Shown: positions 16,004 to 24,286 of the stretch, piece after piece
Layout of the letters: the number at the start of each line of letters is the position of its first letter
How positions within the stretch are numbered: the stretch's first letter is position 1
NCBI GenBank assembly: GCA_009838975.1
Contig: VXQO01000057.1
Coordinates: 1 to 50,064 of the forward strand
Direction: 5' to 3'
Length of the DNA: 50,064 nt
Origin: Gemmatimonadota bacterium
GTDB taxonomy: Bacteria; Gemmatimonadota; Gemmatimonadetes; Longimicrobiales; Gaopeijiaceae
Made by a program: the position numbers and the translations under genes
Notes under the pieces: generated by a model
The model's database searches: none
Seen by the model: only the letters and a program-made list of their open reading frames with translations
Told to the model about the DNA's origin: nothing

Positions 16004-16996
16004 TCATCGCTGGAAGTGGCGGAGGAACCCCGCTACATCGATCCGTCCGGTCTCGAGATCGACGTGGCCCCGAACCTCGTAGACGCCGAACACGGGAAGC
16101 AGCGCTCCGGTGCCTGGCGGGGTATGCAGGTGTGAACTGACCGCTTCGAACTCTCCCGAAAGGTCGGGCTCCGCGGCATCGATCCGCCATAACACCGGGA
16201 CATCCCGGCGAGCCCTCTCGAAGGTGCGGGTCTCCTGCCAGACGACCTCGACCTCGCTCCAGGAATACGACTCCGTATCCGTGCGCGCCCAGGCGCGATA
16301 GAGACCCGTTCCCTCCACATCGGCGACGACCAGTTGGAATCCGTCATCCCCGGTCAGCAGCGCAAGCTCGGTAAACTCGTCGCCGGCGGTTGTTCTGGCT
16401 GTGAAGGCGTCCAGTACGAGCCCCTGCGTCTCCACTCCCGCGAGGACAGCCGTGCCGGCACGCAGACGAAAGGTCTCTCCCCGCTGCCCGTTCCACTCCG
16501 CCACAACCTCCCCGGGCCTCACGGAAAGGTCCCGGAGCCCCTCACGGAAATAGATCTCGGTAATGGCATCATCGAGCCCGACCACGAGCCTGGCCGATCC
16601 GCGGGGTACGATACGCCACGGCGCCCGCGTGAGTTCGGTTGTCCAGTCCTCTTGAACGAACATGCGCCATTCACCGGCACGGCCGAGCCATCCGCGGGTG
16701 GATCTCCTGATTCCATCGGCCTCAACACGGTTCACGAAGTCCCAGGGTACGAACATGGACGAATCCGGGGACGTCTCCATGAAGATGACCGTGCGGCGAT
16801 AGGTCGTCCCGACCGCTGCGCCGGGTACTGCGCCGGTGTCGCCGGTCGTGGCGGTCGGCTCGCCCGGCAGCGGTGGAAGGTCTCGATCCTCCGGTTCCTG
16901 ACGACACCCCGCCGCCATGAGCATGGGAAGCAACACAGAGAGAAGCCGCGGAGACCAGAAGTGTATACTATACATTACATTATGTAATGTTTTCAT
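16004..16996 (-). CDS. Lipoprotein of unknown function
   Basis: The protein has a lipoprotein signal (LLSVLLPMLMAAGC), so it is probably outer- or inner-membrane anchored. The mature part is beta-rich with no family I recognise; it contains TYRRTVIFMETSPDSSMFVP and ends LETGRIDVAGFLRHFQR. The start is ambiguous. ATG 16996 shares its A with the upstream stop (TAATG) and gives 330 residues; ATG 16975 gives 323 and a more typical signal length. Neither has a Shine-Dalgarno. Unusually, the 19-base palindrome at 16972-16990 spans the region between the two possible starts, so binding of a regulator there would directly cover this gene's beginning. Confidence 0.75.
   Translation of the reverse strand: MKTLHNVMYSIHFWSPRLLSVLLPMLMAAGCRQEPEDRDLPPLPGEPTATTGDTGAVPGAAVGTTYRRTVIFMETSPDSSMFVPWDFVNRVEADGIRRSTRGWLGRAGEWRMFVQEDWTTELTRAPWRIVPRGSARLVVGLDDAITEIYFREGLRDLSVRPGEVVAEWNGQRGETFRLRAGTAVLAGVETQGLVLDAFTARTTAGDEFTELALLTGDDGFQLVVADVEGTGLYRAWARTDTESYSWSEVEVVWQETRTFERARRDVPVLWRIDAAEPDLSGEFEAVSSHLHTPPGTGALLPVFGVYEVRGHVDLETGRIDVAGFLRHFQR
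16972..16990. promoter_or_regulatory. 19-base perfect palindrome, putative operator at a translation start
   Basis: ACATTACATTATGTAATGT is a perfect palindrome (9-base arms, one central base). It is embedded in the 5' end of the leftward lipoprotein gene, in an AT-rich island that also holds GTATACTATAC (16963-16973) and an extra half-site CATTAC (16994-16999). It shares ACAT.ACAT.ATGT.ATGT with the palindrome at 5193-5211, differing only at the two mirrored positions and the centre. Confidence 0.5.
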
Positions 16997-17406
16997 TACT
17001 TTATTGCGACCGTGTGTCCCGCGACGGCGGTTCTCTGCAGGATCTGGTGCGGTTTGGCGGCCAGGACACGGTCCAGAAAGCGCAGGAGGCGTCGGATCCT
17101 GTGCCCGTGGACACCGCGATTGACTCCTCCGCTCCGGCCTCTGGCGCTTGCATCCACCCGTGTCTGGGCGTTGTCGTCCAGTTCTATCGAGACTTCCACC
17201 CTTGAATGGAAGGGAAGCACCCGACCGTCGACGCGGGCGACGATCAAGCCGGCGTGCTCGTCCGCGCTGACGATCTTCCAGCCCTTCAGGCTCCCGTCGG
17301 CGAGTGAGACCGCCGCGTCCCAGACGGAGCCGAAGGGAATCGCATACGTGCGCCCGCACGGGTCGGGCTCGTTCGCGCGAGCGTCGGTGTGTGTCTCCCT
17401 GCTCAT
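16996..17406 (-). CDS. DUF1499-like protein
   Basis: This 136-residue protein reads like the DUF1499 group: PFGSVWDAAVSLADGSLKGWKIVSADE (about residues 25-51, given here only as the pattern SVWDAAV...GWKIVSADE), then a hydrophobic strand AGLIVARVDGRVLPF, the Arg/Asp-rich TRVDASARGRSGGVNRGVHG and the helix RRLLRFLDRVLA. That order (helix, 'grW.v' strand, then 'trVdvrS.sr.g..D.G.N..Ri..fl') is typical of the family. The role is unknown. The true start is taken as ATG 17406; the frame upstream is non-coding in style. The stop TAA overlaps the lipoprotein ATG by one base. Confidence 0.65.
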   Translation of the reverse strand: MSRETHTDARANEPDPCGRTYAIPFGSVWDAAVSLADGSLKGWKIVSADEHAGLIVARVDGRVLPFHSRVEVSIELDDNAQTRVDASARGRSGGVNRGVHGHRIRRLLRFLDRVLAAKPHQILQRTAVAGHTVAIK

Positions 17407-17475
17407 CTTCAAAAGCTGTCGCTCGCTGCGGGTAGAGGTCAACAACCGTTGGCCGGGACGCGCAGACGCCGACGC

Positions 17476-17508
17476 GGTTACGCCGCGGTTACACCCGGTC
17501 GCTATCTT
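17476..17508 (+). promoter_or_regulatory. PHO-box-like direct repeat with -10 element
   Basis: GGTTAC occurs at 17476-17481 and again at 17487-17492, an 11-base period, in the sequence GGTTACGCCGC GGTTACACCCG. PhoB/PhoP-type OmpR-family regulators bind direct repeats with that spacing, and the Streptomyces PHO box is likewise an 11-base GTTCACC-type repeat. TATCTT (17503-17508) follows 10 bases later, where a -10 element would sit if the regulator replaced the -35 box. It lies about 100 bases ahead of the gene run that contains phoB-phoR-pst. Confidence 0.4.
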
Positions 17509-17608
17509 CCCCGTATCGCCGCCACACCGCAGTCTCCGCCCGTGCGCGCGCCCCCATCCCGGGTTTCGGGGCCGCCGGGCCACGGACACACGGACGACAA
17601 AGAACCGC

Positions 17609-18637
17609 ATGAAAGCCGTCATTCCACTCGCCGGAAAGGGCACGCGCCTTCGGCCACACACGCATCTAACTCCGAAGCCTCTGCTTCGGGTTGCGGGCAA
17701 ACCGTTGCTGGACTTCATCCTGGACGATCTTCTCGCTGCCGGGGTCGACGAGATGATCTTTGTCGTCGGGCACCTTCAGAACGCGGTCAGGGCTCATGTC
17801 GCCGAGCGCTATCCGCAGGTGACGACCCGCTACGTCGTCCAGCAAGTCCAGGACGGCACGGCGGGCGCCGTAGGGCTGGCCGAGCCCTGGGCCGACGACG
17901 AACTGCTGATTCTCTTTGCCGACACCCTCTTTAAGGTCGACCTGGGCATCACCAGGACCCTGGATCGTTCCAGAGCCGGTGTGATCTGGGCAAAGGAGGT
18001 CGAGGACTACCAGCGATACGGGGTGATCTTGACGGATGGCGCCGGAGACATGACACGCATCGTGGAAAAGCCCCGAGAACCCGTCTCCCGGCTGGCCAAC
18101 ATCGGCCTCTACTACATCAGGGACCACGAACTCCTCTTCGAGGGCATCAGGCACACGCTCGGGGCCGGACCAGGTCCCTCCGGCGAGTTCTACCTCACCG
18201 ATGCCTTCCAGTACATGGTCGACGCCGGTGCCAGAATCGTCACCGCGCCGGTGGAGATGTGGCTGGACGCGGGCAACGTCGATGCGTTGCTCGAAGCCAA
18301 CCGGCGGCTGGTTTCCGGGACCCGCGGCGGCGTCGCTCGTGGCGCGCTCGTCCGGGAGTCCGTCGTTTCGCCGTGTTCGAGGGTCGAGGACGGGGCCTGC
18401 GTGACCGGAAGCCGAATCGGCGATAACGTTACAGTTGAAGCGGGAGCCCGCGTGACCGGTTCGGAGCTGCGGGACACGATCGTGGGGGCCGACGCGACGG
18501 TCGAGAACTCCCGGTTGCGCAGGTCGATCGTCGGCAGGAGCGCCGCGGTGCGAGGGTTCGAAGGGGCACTCGGCTTGGTTGACCATTCGAAGGTGGATGC
18601 GCGGAGTCCCAATGGACGAGAGCGGATTGATCCATGA
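17609..18637 (+). CDS. Sugar-1-phosphate nucleotidylyltransferase with beta-helix tail
   Basis: The enzyme joins a sugar phosphate to a nucleoside triphosphate to give an activated NDP-sugar. The GT-A-type core has the nucleotide-binding loop LAGKGTRLRPHTHLTPKPLL (about residues 7-26), the acidic active-site segment LLILFADTLF and the later MWLDAGNVDALLEAN. Residues about 250-330 form hexapeptide repeats of a left-handed beta-helix (for example SRIGDNVTVEAGARVTGSEL). At 342 residues it resembles RmlA-long or glucose-1-phosphate uridylyl/thymidylyltransferase-like proteins; the base and sugar cannot be fixed. ATG 17609 starts the 13-kb rightward run, about 100 bases behind the PHO-box-like repeat. 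Confidence 0.88.
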   Translation: MKAVIPLAGKGTRLRPHTHLTPKPLLRVAGKPLLDFILDDLLAAGVDEMIFVVGHLQNAVRAHVAERYPQVTTRYVVQQVQDGTAGAVGLAEPWADDELLILFADTLFKVDLGITRTLDRSRAGVIWAKEVEDYQRYGVILTDGAGDMTRIVEKPREPVSRLANIGLYYIRDHELLFEGIRHTLGAGPGPSGEFYLTDAFQYMVDAGARIVTAPVEMWLDAGNVDALLEANRRLVSGTRGGVARGALVRESVVSPCSRVEDGACVTGSRIGDNVTVEAGARVTGSELRDTIVGADATVENSRLRRSIVGRSAAVRGFEGALGLVDHSKVDARSPNGRERIDP

Positions 18638-19859
18638 CTGGAACGTAGAGGAGTTCGACACGCTCGCGTGGGGCCGTCATGTGGAACTCGACGACGAAAC
18701 GCTGAGGGACGGGCTGCAGTCCCCGTCGGTCACGGATCCCCCTATCGAGGCCAAGATACAGCTCATCCACATGATGGACGAGTTGGGCATTCACTCCGCC
18801 GACGTCGGCCTTCCCGCCGCGGGCCCGAGGGCGGTCGCCGACGTCACCCGACTCTGCGAGGAAGTGAGGGACTCCCGGCTGTCGCTGGAGGTCAACTGCG
18901 CGGGCCGAACGGTCGTCGGCGATATCGAGCCGATCGCAAGGATCTCCCAGCGGACCGGTGTCCCCATCGAAGCGGCCGCCTTCATCGGCAGTTCGCCCAT
19001 AAGGCGCTACGCCGAGGGATGGACCCTGGACCACATGCTGAGGAATGCGGAAGCTTCGGTGTCCTTTGCGGTGCGGGAGGGGTTGCGCGTGATGTTCGTC
19101 ACCGAGGACACCACCCGGGCCGACCCCGAGACGCTCAAGGCCCTCTACGGAAACGCGATCCGGTGGGGAGCGAGGAGGATCTGCCTCTCGGACACGGTGG
19201 GTCACGCCACGCCTTCGGGTGTCAAGGCGCTGGTTCGCTTCGTGAAACGTGCGATCATCGACCCTTCCGGCGCGAACGTGAAGCTCGACTGGCACGGCCA
19301 CCGGGACCGGGGGCTCGGGTTGGCGAACGCCCTCGCGGCAATCGAGGCCGGAGCCGACCGGATCCACGGAACGGCGATGGGGATCGGCGAGCGGGTGGGG
19401 AACGTCGAAATGGACCTGCTGCTCGTGAACCTGGCCCTGGCCGGGGTCCACGACGCGGATCTGACGCGGCTGTCCGACTACTGCGAGTTCGTGGCCGCGG
19501 TATGCAATGTCCCCCTGGGCCCCCACTATCCCGTGGTGGGAGCGGACGCCTTCAAGACGGCGACCGGCGTCCACGCGGCCGCGATCATAAAGGCGCAGGA
19601 CAAGGGTGCCGACTGGCTCGCCGACAGAGTCTACTCCGGCGTCCCCGCTTCGATGGTCGGGCGCACGCAGGAGATCGAGGTCGGGCCGATGTCCGGGATT
19701 TCCAACGTGCGGCACTGGCTGGCAGGCCGAGGGTACGATCCCGGAGACACGGAGCTGTGCAGACGGGTCTTCGACGTCGCGAAGCAGGAGGACCACACGC
19801 TGACCGAGGAGGAAATGCTGGCGATCGTGAGCGAATTCGGGGCGGAGCCGGTGATGTGA
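18612..19859 (+). CDS. 2-isopropylmalate-synthase-like Claisen-condensing enzyme
   Basis: The protein belongs to the LeuA/homocitrate-synthase/HMG-CoA-lyase TIM-barrel family. Marks are ETLRDGLQSPSV (about residues 28-39; usually LRDGEQ), LSDTVGHATPSGV (about 194-206), the metal-binding HxH in LDWHGHRDRGLGLAN and HGTAMGIGERVGN. It is 415 residues long, shorter than full LeuA, so the C-terminal leucine-feedback domain seems absent or much reduced. LRDGLQ is nearer to the HMG-CoA-lyase wording, so the exact acceptor is open (2-oxoisovalerate, pyruvate or 2-oxoglutarate). ATG 18612 has GGAG at a good distance and overlaps the preceding gene by 26 bases. Confidence 0.82.
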   Translation: MDESGLIHDWNVEEFDTLAWGRHVELDDETLRDGLQSPSVTDPPIEAKIQLIHMMDELGIHSADVGLPAAGPRAVADVTRLCEEVRDSRLSLEVNCAGRTVVGDIEPIARISQRTGVPIEAAAFIGSSPIRRYAEGWTLDHMLRNAEASVSFAVREGLRVMFVTEDTTRADPETLKALYGNAIRWGARRICLSDTVGHATPSGVKALVRFVKRAIIDPSGANVKLDWHGHRDRGLGLANALAAIEAGADRIHGTAMGIGERVGNVEMDLLLVNLALAGVHDADLTRLSDYCEFVAAVCNVPLGPHYPVVGADAFKTATGVHAAAIIKAQDKGADWLADRVYSGVPASMVGRTQEIEVGPMSGISNVRHWLAGRGYDPGDTELCRRVFDVAKQEDHTLTEEEMLAIVSEFGAEPVM

Positions 19860-20608
19860 GCAGCCGCAACGCCCGGGAGCGTGGCCGGCAGCCCCAGGCC
19901 CGGATCCTCGTTATCGAGGACGATCCCGGGATCGCCGCTCTGGTCGCCTACCAGTTGACACGGGCCGGGTATCGCGTCGAGACGTCGGCTGCCGGAAGCT
20001 GGGGGCTGGACACCCTTCACAAGGACATCCCGGATCTGGTGGTGCTGGACAGGATGTTGCCGGGACTTTCGGGCGACGACGTGCTTCGCGCCATCCGCAA
20101 GGACCCGGCGACCAGGTCCCTGCCGGTCGTCGTTCTCACCGCGAAGCGGGAAGAGATCGACCGGATCGAGGGACTCGAGATGGGCGCCGACGACTATATC
20201 ACCAAGCCTTTCAGCCCCCGTGAGCTGGTGCTTCGGGTGGACGCCATCCTGAGGCGCGCGCGGGCAGACGGTGTCTCTTCGCCGTCGGGCGAGCGGCTGC
20301 TGGTGATGGGACCCCTGACTGTGAACCTGGATGCGAGACAGGCCACGCTGGAGGGAAAGCCGATTGCGGTGACGCCCAGCGAGTTCAGGCTGCTGAGGGC
20401 GCTGTTGCAACGTCGCGGACGGGCCGTCACGCGCCAGCAGCTATTGCAGGAGACCTGGGAAACGGGCCCCGAGGTCGCCAGCCGGATCCGCACCCGCACG
20501 GTGGACATGCATATCCGCCGCTTGCGCACCAAGCTTGGGGACGTCGGGAATTGGATCGAGACGGTTCGCGGCTTCGGTTACAGGATGCGCGCCCCGGAGC
20601 CACGGTAG
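19856..20608 (+). CDS. phoB: PhoB-type response regulator (OmpR family)
   Basis: The receiver domain (about residues 16-130) has the acidic pair EDD, the phospho-acceptor Asp at about residue 65 in VVLDRMLPG, Thr in VVLTAKRE and the conserved Lys in DDYITKPFSP. The C-terminal winged-helix DNA-binding domain (about 150-248) shows VTPSEFRLLRALL, RTVDMHIRRLRTKLG and TVRGFGYRM. The GTG start overlaps the previous TGA as GTGA, giving 250 residues. It is followed by the kinase and pstSCAB-phoU, which identifies it as the phosphate-starvation regulator and makes autoregulation through the upstream repeat plausible. Confidence 0.93.
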   Translation: MSSRNARERGRQPQARILVIEDDPGIAALVAYQLTRAGYRVETSAAGSWGLDTLHKDIPDLVVLDRMLPGLSGDDVLRAIRKDPATRSLPVVVLTAKREEIDRIEGLEMGADDYITKPFSPRELVLRVDAILRRARADGVSSPSGERLLVMGPLTVNLDARQATLEGKPIAVTPSEFRLLRALLQRRGRAVTRQQLLQETWETGPEVASRIRTRTVDMHIRRLRTKLGDVGNWIETVRGFGYRMRAPEPR

Positions 20609-20652
20609 ATGCAGTTCGCTGATCGGTCGGCATCGTCAAAAGTGCGGCACTC

Positions 20653-22437
20653 TTGAGGCTCCCCCTTCGTCTTGCCACTGCGCTTGCCCTGGGCGGGTGC
20701 ATCGTCGTGCTTGGCGCCGCGGCCTGGATCGTGGCGCGGGCCGTGGTTGCCGATGCGATGTACGCACAGGGTCAGCGAGATCTGGCCGCCGCCACCGCAC
20801 TCGCGACGGAGCGATTGCAGGCATCGCAGGAGCTGCCCCTCGACAGTGTCGCGGATGCCCTGGCGCTCTCCACCGGCTACCGGGTGAGCGTCTTCGACTC
20901 CGACCGGCGGCTGCTGGTGGACTCCAACCTGGAATCCGTGCCGGCGGCAAGTGCGGTCAACGCCGACACGCGCAGCGAGGTCGCCGGTGCTCTGAGCCGT
21001 GTGAGGGCGTCTTCGATACGGGTCAGTGAACTCGACGGTCGCCGCTACCTGTTCAGCGCGTCACGTCTTTACCGGGGCGGCGAGCAGGTGGTGCTCAGGT
21101 TCGGGGCTCCCGCCGAACCGATTCTGGATGCCGCCTCGCGCGTCGCTCACTGGATCACGCTGACGGTGCTCGCGGGCGGTGGTGTCGGTCTCCTTGTCCT
21201 GGATCGAGGAGCTGGCGGCGTCGTTAATGTGCTGGGCGACATCCGGCGCTTCCTGGCGCGCCTGGGCGACAGCCAGCCTGTCGCACGCGTAAAGCTGCCG
21301 GCGGTGATCGAGCTTGCCCGGGTCGCCTCCGCCGCCAATCGGCTGCGTGGCGAGCTGGAGGAGCAGGTCGCCCGCGTCACCCGGGAACGCGACGAACTCG
21401 CACAGCTGATGGACGAGGTCGGGGAGGGGCTCATGGCGCTCACCAACGACGCGCGAGTGCTTCGCATCAATCCCGCGGCCCGTCAGCTACTGGGGCTGGC
21501 CGAGGTGATCCCGTTTTCGCCCGTCGGGTCGATCGTGCGCGATCCGGTGCTCCGCGACCTCCTGGAGGCTTCCGTGATCCGTCCGGAGGGCCGGCTCGAG
21601 GTGTCCGTGGGCGATCGGGAGCTGGAGATTCGGACGAAGCGGGGAACGGAGGGCGGCGCGGTGGTTCTCCTCGTCGACATCACCGAGATCCGGCGCCTCG
21701 AAGCGGTGCGGTCAGACTTCGTCGCGAACGCCTCGCACGAGCTCAAGACGCCGTTGACGGTCATCCGTGCGGCCGCCGAGACGGTGCTCGACGAGGATCT
21801 CCCCCCCGACCTTCGCGGCCGGTTCCTGCGTTCCATCGAGGGCAATACGGTTCGCCTGCAGCGCATGGTGGACGACCTGCTGGATCTTTCCCGCTATGAA
21901 TCGGGCGCGTGGCGTCCCGAGCGGGAGCCGTTCGCCGTCGCACGGGCGGCCTGGGCGGCCTGGGACGAGATGCAGGACAAGTGGGCCGACCGAGGGGTGT
22001 CCTTCAGGGTGGAGGGCGATGGAGAAGCGCTCGGCGACGAGGCGGCCGCCTATCAGATCTTCCGCAACCTCCTGGAAAACGCGCTCAGGTACGTTCCGGC
22101 CGAGAACGGTCGCGTCGTCGTGAACATCGATCGCTCCGGCAACCATCTCGTCGTAGGCGTCGAGGACAACGGATCGGGCATTCCGGTATCGGCGCTGCCC
22201 AGGATCTTCGAGCGCTTCTACCGGGTCGACACGGCCCGTTCACGGGATGGGGGCGGCACGGGTCTGGGGCTTGCCATCGTGCGGCACCTCGTCTCCAGCA
22301 TGGGGGGACAGGTCGAGGCCAGGAGCGGGTGGGGAGTCGGCACCACGATCACCTTCACGATCCCCGCCGCGCACCGGCCCGACTCCGCCCCCGCCGGGGT
22401 GGCTGCAGTCAATCGCGCAGACGGAGACCCCGTTTGA
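20653..22437 (+). CDS. phoR: PhoR-type membrane sensor histidine kinase
   Basis: The 594-residue kinase has an N-terminal transmembrane helix (LATALALGGCIVVLGAAAW), a sensor region of about 130 residues, a second helix (ITLTVLAGGGVGLLVL), a coiled linker and a PAS-like segment (LMDEVGEGLMALTNDARVLR). The catalytic core follows: the phospho-acceptor His at about residue 362 in ANASHELKTPLTVI, the N box NLLENALRY, G1 DNGSGIP, F box ERFYRVD and G2 GGGTGLGLAIV. TTG 20653 is the only plausible start after the in-frame stop at 20620-20622; there is no clear Shine-Dalgarno. It should phosphorylate the PhoB-type regulator encoded 44 bases upstream. Confidence 0.93.
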   Translation: MRLPLRLATALALGGCIVVLGAAAWIVARAVVADAMYAQGQRDLAAATALATERLQASQELPLDSVADALALSTGYRVSVFDSDRRLLVDSNLESVPAASAVNADTRSEVAGALSRVRASSIRVSELDGRRYLFSASRLYRGGEQVVLRFGAPAEPILDAASRVAHWITLTVLAGGGVGLLVLDRGAGGVVNVLGDIRRFLARLGDSQPVARVKLPAVIELARVASAANRLRGELEEQVARVTRERDELAQLMDEVGEGLMALTNDARVLRINPAARQLLGLAEVIPFSPVGSIVRDPVLRDLLEASVIRPEGRLEVSVGDRELEIRTKRGTEGGAVVLLVDITEIRRLEAVRSDFVANASHELKTPLTVIRAAAETVLDEDLPPDLRGRFLRSIEGNTVRLQRMVDDLLDLSRYESGAWRPEREPFAVARAAWAAWDEMQDKWADRGVSFRVEGDGEALGDEAAAYQIFRNLLENALRYVPAENGRVVVNIDRSGNHLVVGVEDNGSGIPVSALPRIFERFYRVDTARSRDGGGTGLGLAIVRHLVSSMGGQVEARSGWGVGTTITFTIPAAHRPDSAPAGVAAVNRADGDPV

Positions 22438-23360
22438 CGCCGCTCAGGCCGATGCTCGGCGCTGCCACGGTCGGGATGGTCGTTGTCCTCTCCGCAGGGT
22501 GCGGCCGCGACGCGCCGGTCGTGTCGGTCGGCGGCGCCAGCAGCCTCTATCCGCTGTCCGAGGCGATCGCCGAGGACTTCGCGGGTGAGCGGCCGGACGC
22601 TCGCATCACCGTGGTGGCCTCGGGTTCGGCAGGGGGCTTTCGACGGCTCTGCGCCGGGGAAGTCGATATCACCGGCGCATCGAGACCGATTTCGACTGCC
22701 GAGTCCGAACGGTGCCGGGTCGCTGGAATCCGGTACCTGGGCGTCCCGATCGCGCGGGACGGAATCGCGATCGTGGCCAATCGGGCGAACACCGCGGTGC
22801 AATGTCTCACCCTGGACGAACTGCGCCGCCTGTGGGAACCATCGGGCGGGGTTGCAACGTGGCGCGATCTGCGGCCTGCGTACCCGTCCGAAGAGATACG
22901 CCTGTTCGGACCGGGGCCCGGCTCGGGGACGTTCGATGCCTTTACCAGGGTGGTCATGGGGCGGCCGGGAGCCAGCCGGGCGGACTACTACCAGACTGAG
23001 GCGGACAATCTCATCGCGCACGGAGTGGCGGGGAACCGCTGGGCGCTGGGGTACTTCGGGTCGGCTGCGTTCGCGGCCCACAGGGACCGTCTGCGCACGA
23101 TCGAGGTTGACACCGGCTTCGGCTGCGTGAGGCCAACCGTCGAGGCGGTGTCGGCCGGGGCGTACAGCCCGCTGTCACGTGACCTCTACATCTACGTCGC
23201 GTATTCCACCCTCAAGCGGGCGGACGTCTTCGAATTCGCGCGCTACTACATCGTTGCAGCCGAGCGGCTCAGCGCGCTGGCCGGGTATGTGCCGCTGCCC
23301 TCTGCCGAGTATGTTCGGAGCCGGGCGCTGCTGGCGGGAGCCAGGGGCGCTGCGCCATGA
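22434..23360 (+). CDS. pstS: Phosphate ABC transporter substrate-binding lipoprotein
   Basis: The protein captures phosphate outside the inner membrane for PstCAB. A lipoprotein signal ends in VLSAGC (Cys about residue 25). Phosphate-binding segments of the PstS family are visible: GGASSLYPLSEAIAEDF, SGSAGGFRRLCAGEVDITGA and GPGSGTFDAFT. The 308 residues are normal. I use TTG 22434, which overlaps the kinase stop as TTGA; ATG 22452 is the alternative and leaves the signal intact. The stop overlaps pstC as ATGA. Confidence 0.93.
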   Translation: MTPLRPMLGAATVGMVVVLSAGCGRDAPVVSVGGASSLYPLSEAIAEDFAGERPDARITVVASGSAGGFRRLCAGEVDITGASRPISTAESERCRVAGIRYLGVPIARDGIAIVANRANTAVQCLTLDELRRLWEPSGGVATWRDLRPAYPSEEIRLFGPGPGSGTFDAFTRVVMGRPGASRADYYQTEADNLIAHGVAGNRWALGYFGSAAFAAHRDRLRTIEVDTGFGCVRPTVEAVSAGAYSPLSRDLYIYVAYSTLKRADVFEFARYYIVAAERLSALAGYVPLPSAEYVRSRALLAGARGAAP

Positions 23361-24286
23361 CAGCAACGGCACTGTCTCGCAGCGCGGGCAACCCGCCGAG
23401 TCCTGGCGAGCGGTTCGGCAAGCACGTCCTGTTCACCTGTGCGGCGTTGTCGGCGCTGCTCGGGGCCGCGGTGATCGTTGTGGTGGCATTGGAAACGGTC
23501 CGCTTCTTCGGGCAGGTCTCACCCGCCCGCTTCTTCGGAGGTCTGACATGGACGCCGCTTGCCGAAGAGCCCGGTTTCGGCGTCCTGCCGCTAGTGGCCG
23601 GCACCGCTCAGATTGCCGCGGGGGCGACCCTCCTCGCCTTGCCGGTCGGATTGTTGACCGCGGTGTTCCTGCGCTACTACGCCAGTGGACGGACGGCGTC
23701 GGTCCTCAACGCGGTGGTGACGTTGCTGGCCTGTATCCCGGCCGTCGTATACGGCTATTTCGCCCTCAACTACGTGACCCCGGCGATCCGAAGCGTCTGG
23801 CCCGGAGTGGAAGGGTTCAACGGGATCTCCGCGTGCCTGGTTGTGGGGCTGATGATCCTTCCGACGATCGTGCTGCTTTCCCGCGAAGCGCTGGGAGCCG
23901 TGCCGAACTCGCTGCTGGAGGAGGGTGTGGCCCTGGGGGCGACCAGACGCCGGGTGCTCGTTCGGCTGGTCGTGCCCGCGGCGGCGATCGGGATTGCGGG
24001 ATCCGTCGTCATGGCAGCTGCGAGGGCGGTCGGAGAGACCATGATCGTGACTCTGGCCGCCGGGAACCCCACGGGTCCGACGTGGAATCCGCTGGAGGGC
24101 GTGCGCACGCTGACGACCTTCCTGGCGCAGGCAAGCCTGGGTGACATCCCGGCGGGGAGTATCGAGTACGGTGCCTGCTTCGCGGTGGCGGCGGTCCTTT
24201 TCCTTCTTACCTGCGGGATGCACGCGGCCGGTGGGGCACTGATGGCGCGCGGCCAACGCGGAAACCCCGGCGCGGCCCGTTCGTGA
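23357..24286 (+). CDS. pstC: Phosphate ABC transporter permease PstC
   Basis: The 309-residue integral membrane protein has about six hydrophobic helices and the ABC-permease EAA loop: SREALGAVPNSLLEEGVALG followed by ATRRRVLVRLVVPAA. CIPAVVYGYFALNYVTP and RAVGETMIVTLAAGNP are typical PstC segments. It begins with MTATALSRSAGNPPSPGERF, a short cytoplasmic lead. It overlaps pstS by ATGA and pstA by GTGA and forms the channel with PstA. Confidence 0.93.
   Translation: MTATALSRSAGNPPSPGERFGKHVLFTCAALSALLGAAVIVVVALETVRFFGQVSPARFFGGLTWTPLAEEPGFGVLPLVAGTAQIAAGATLLALPVGLLTAVFLRYYASGRTASVLNAVVTLLACIPAVVYGYFALNYVTPAIRSVWPGVEGFNGISACLVVGLMILPTIVLLSREALGAVPNSLLEEGVALGATRRRVLVRLVVPAAAIGIAGSVVMAAARAVGETMIVTLAAGNPTGPTWNPLEGVRTLTTFLAQASLGDIPAGSIEYGACFAVAAVLFLLTCGMHAAGGALMARGQRGNPGAARS

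Noticed and set aside
17012-17608. Long N-terminal extension of the nucleotidylyltransferase
   Set aside because: The upstream in-frame residues are Ser/Arg-rich and cover an opposite-strand DUF1499-like gene; the family start is ATG 17609.
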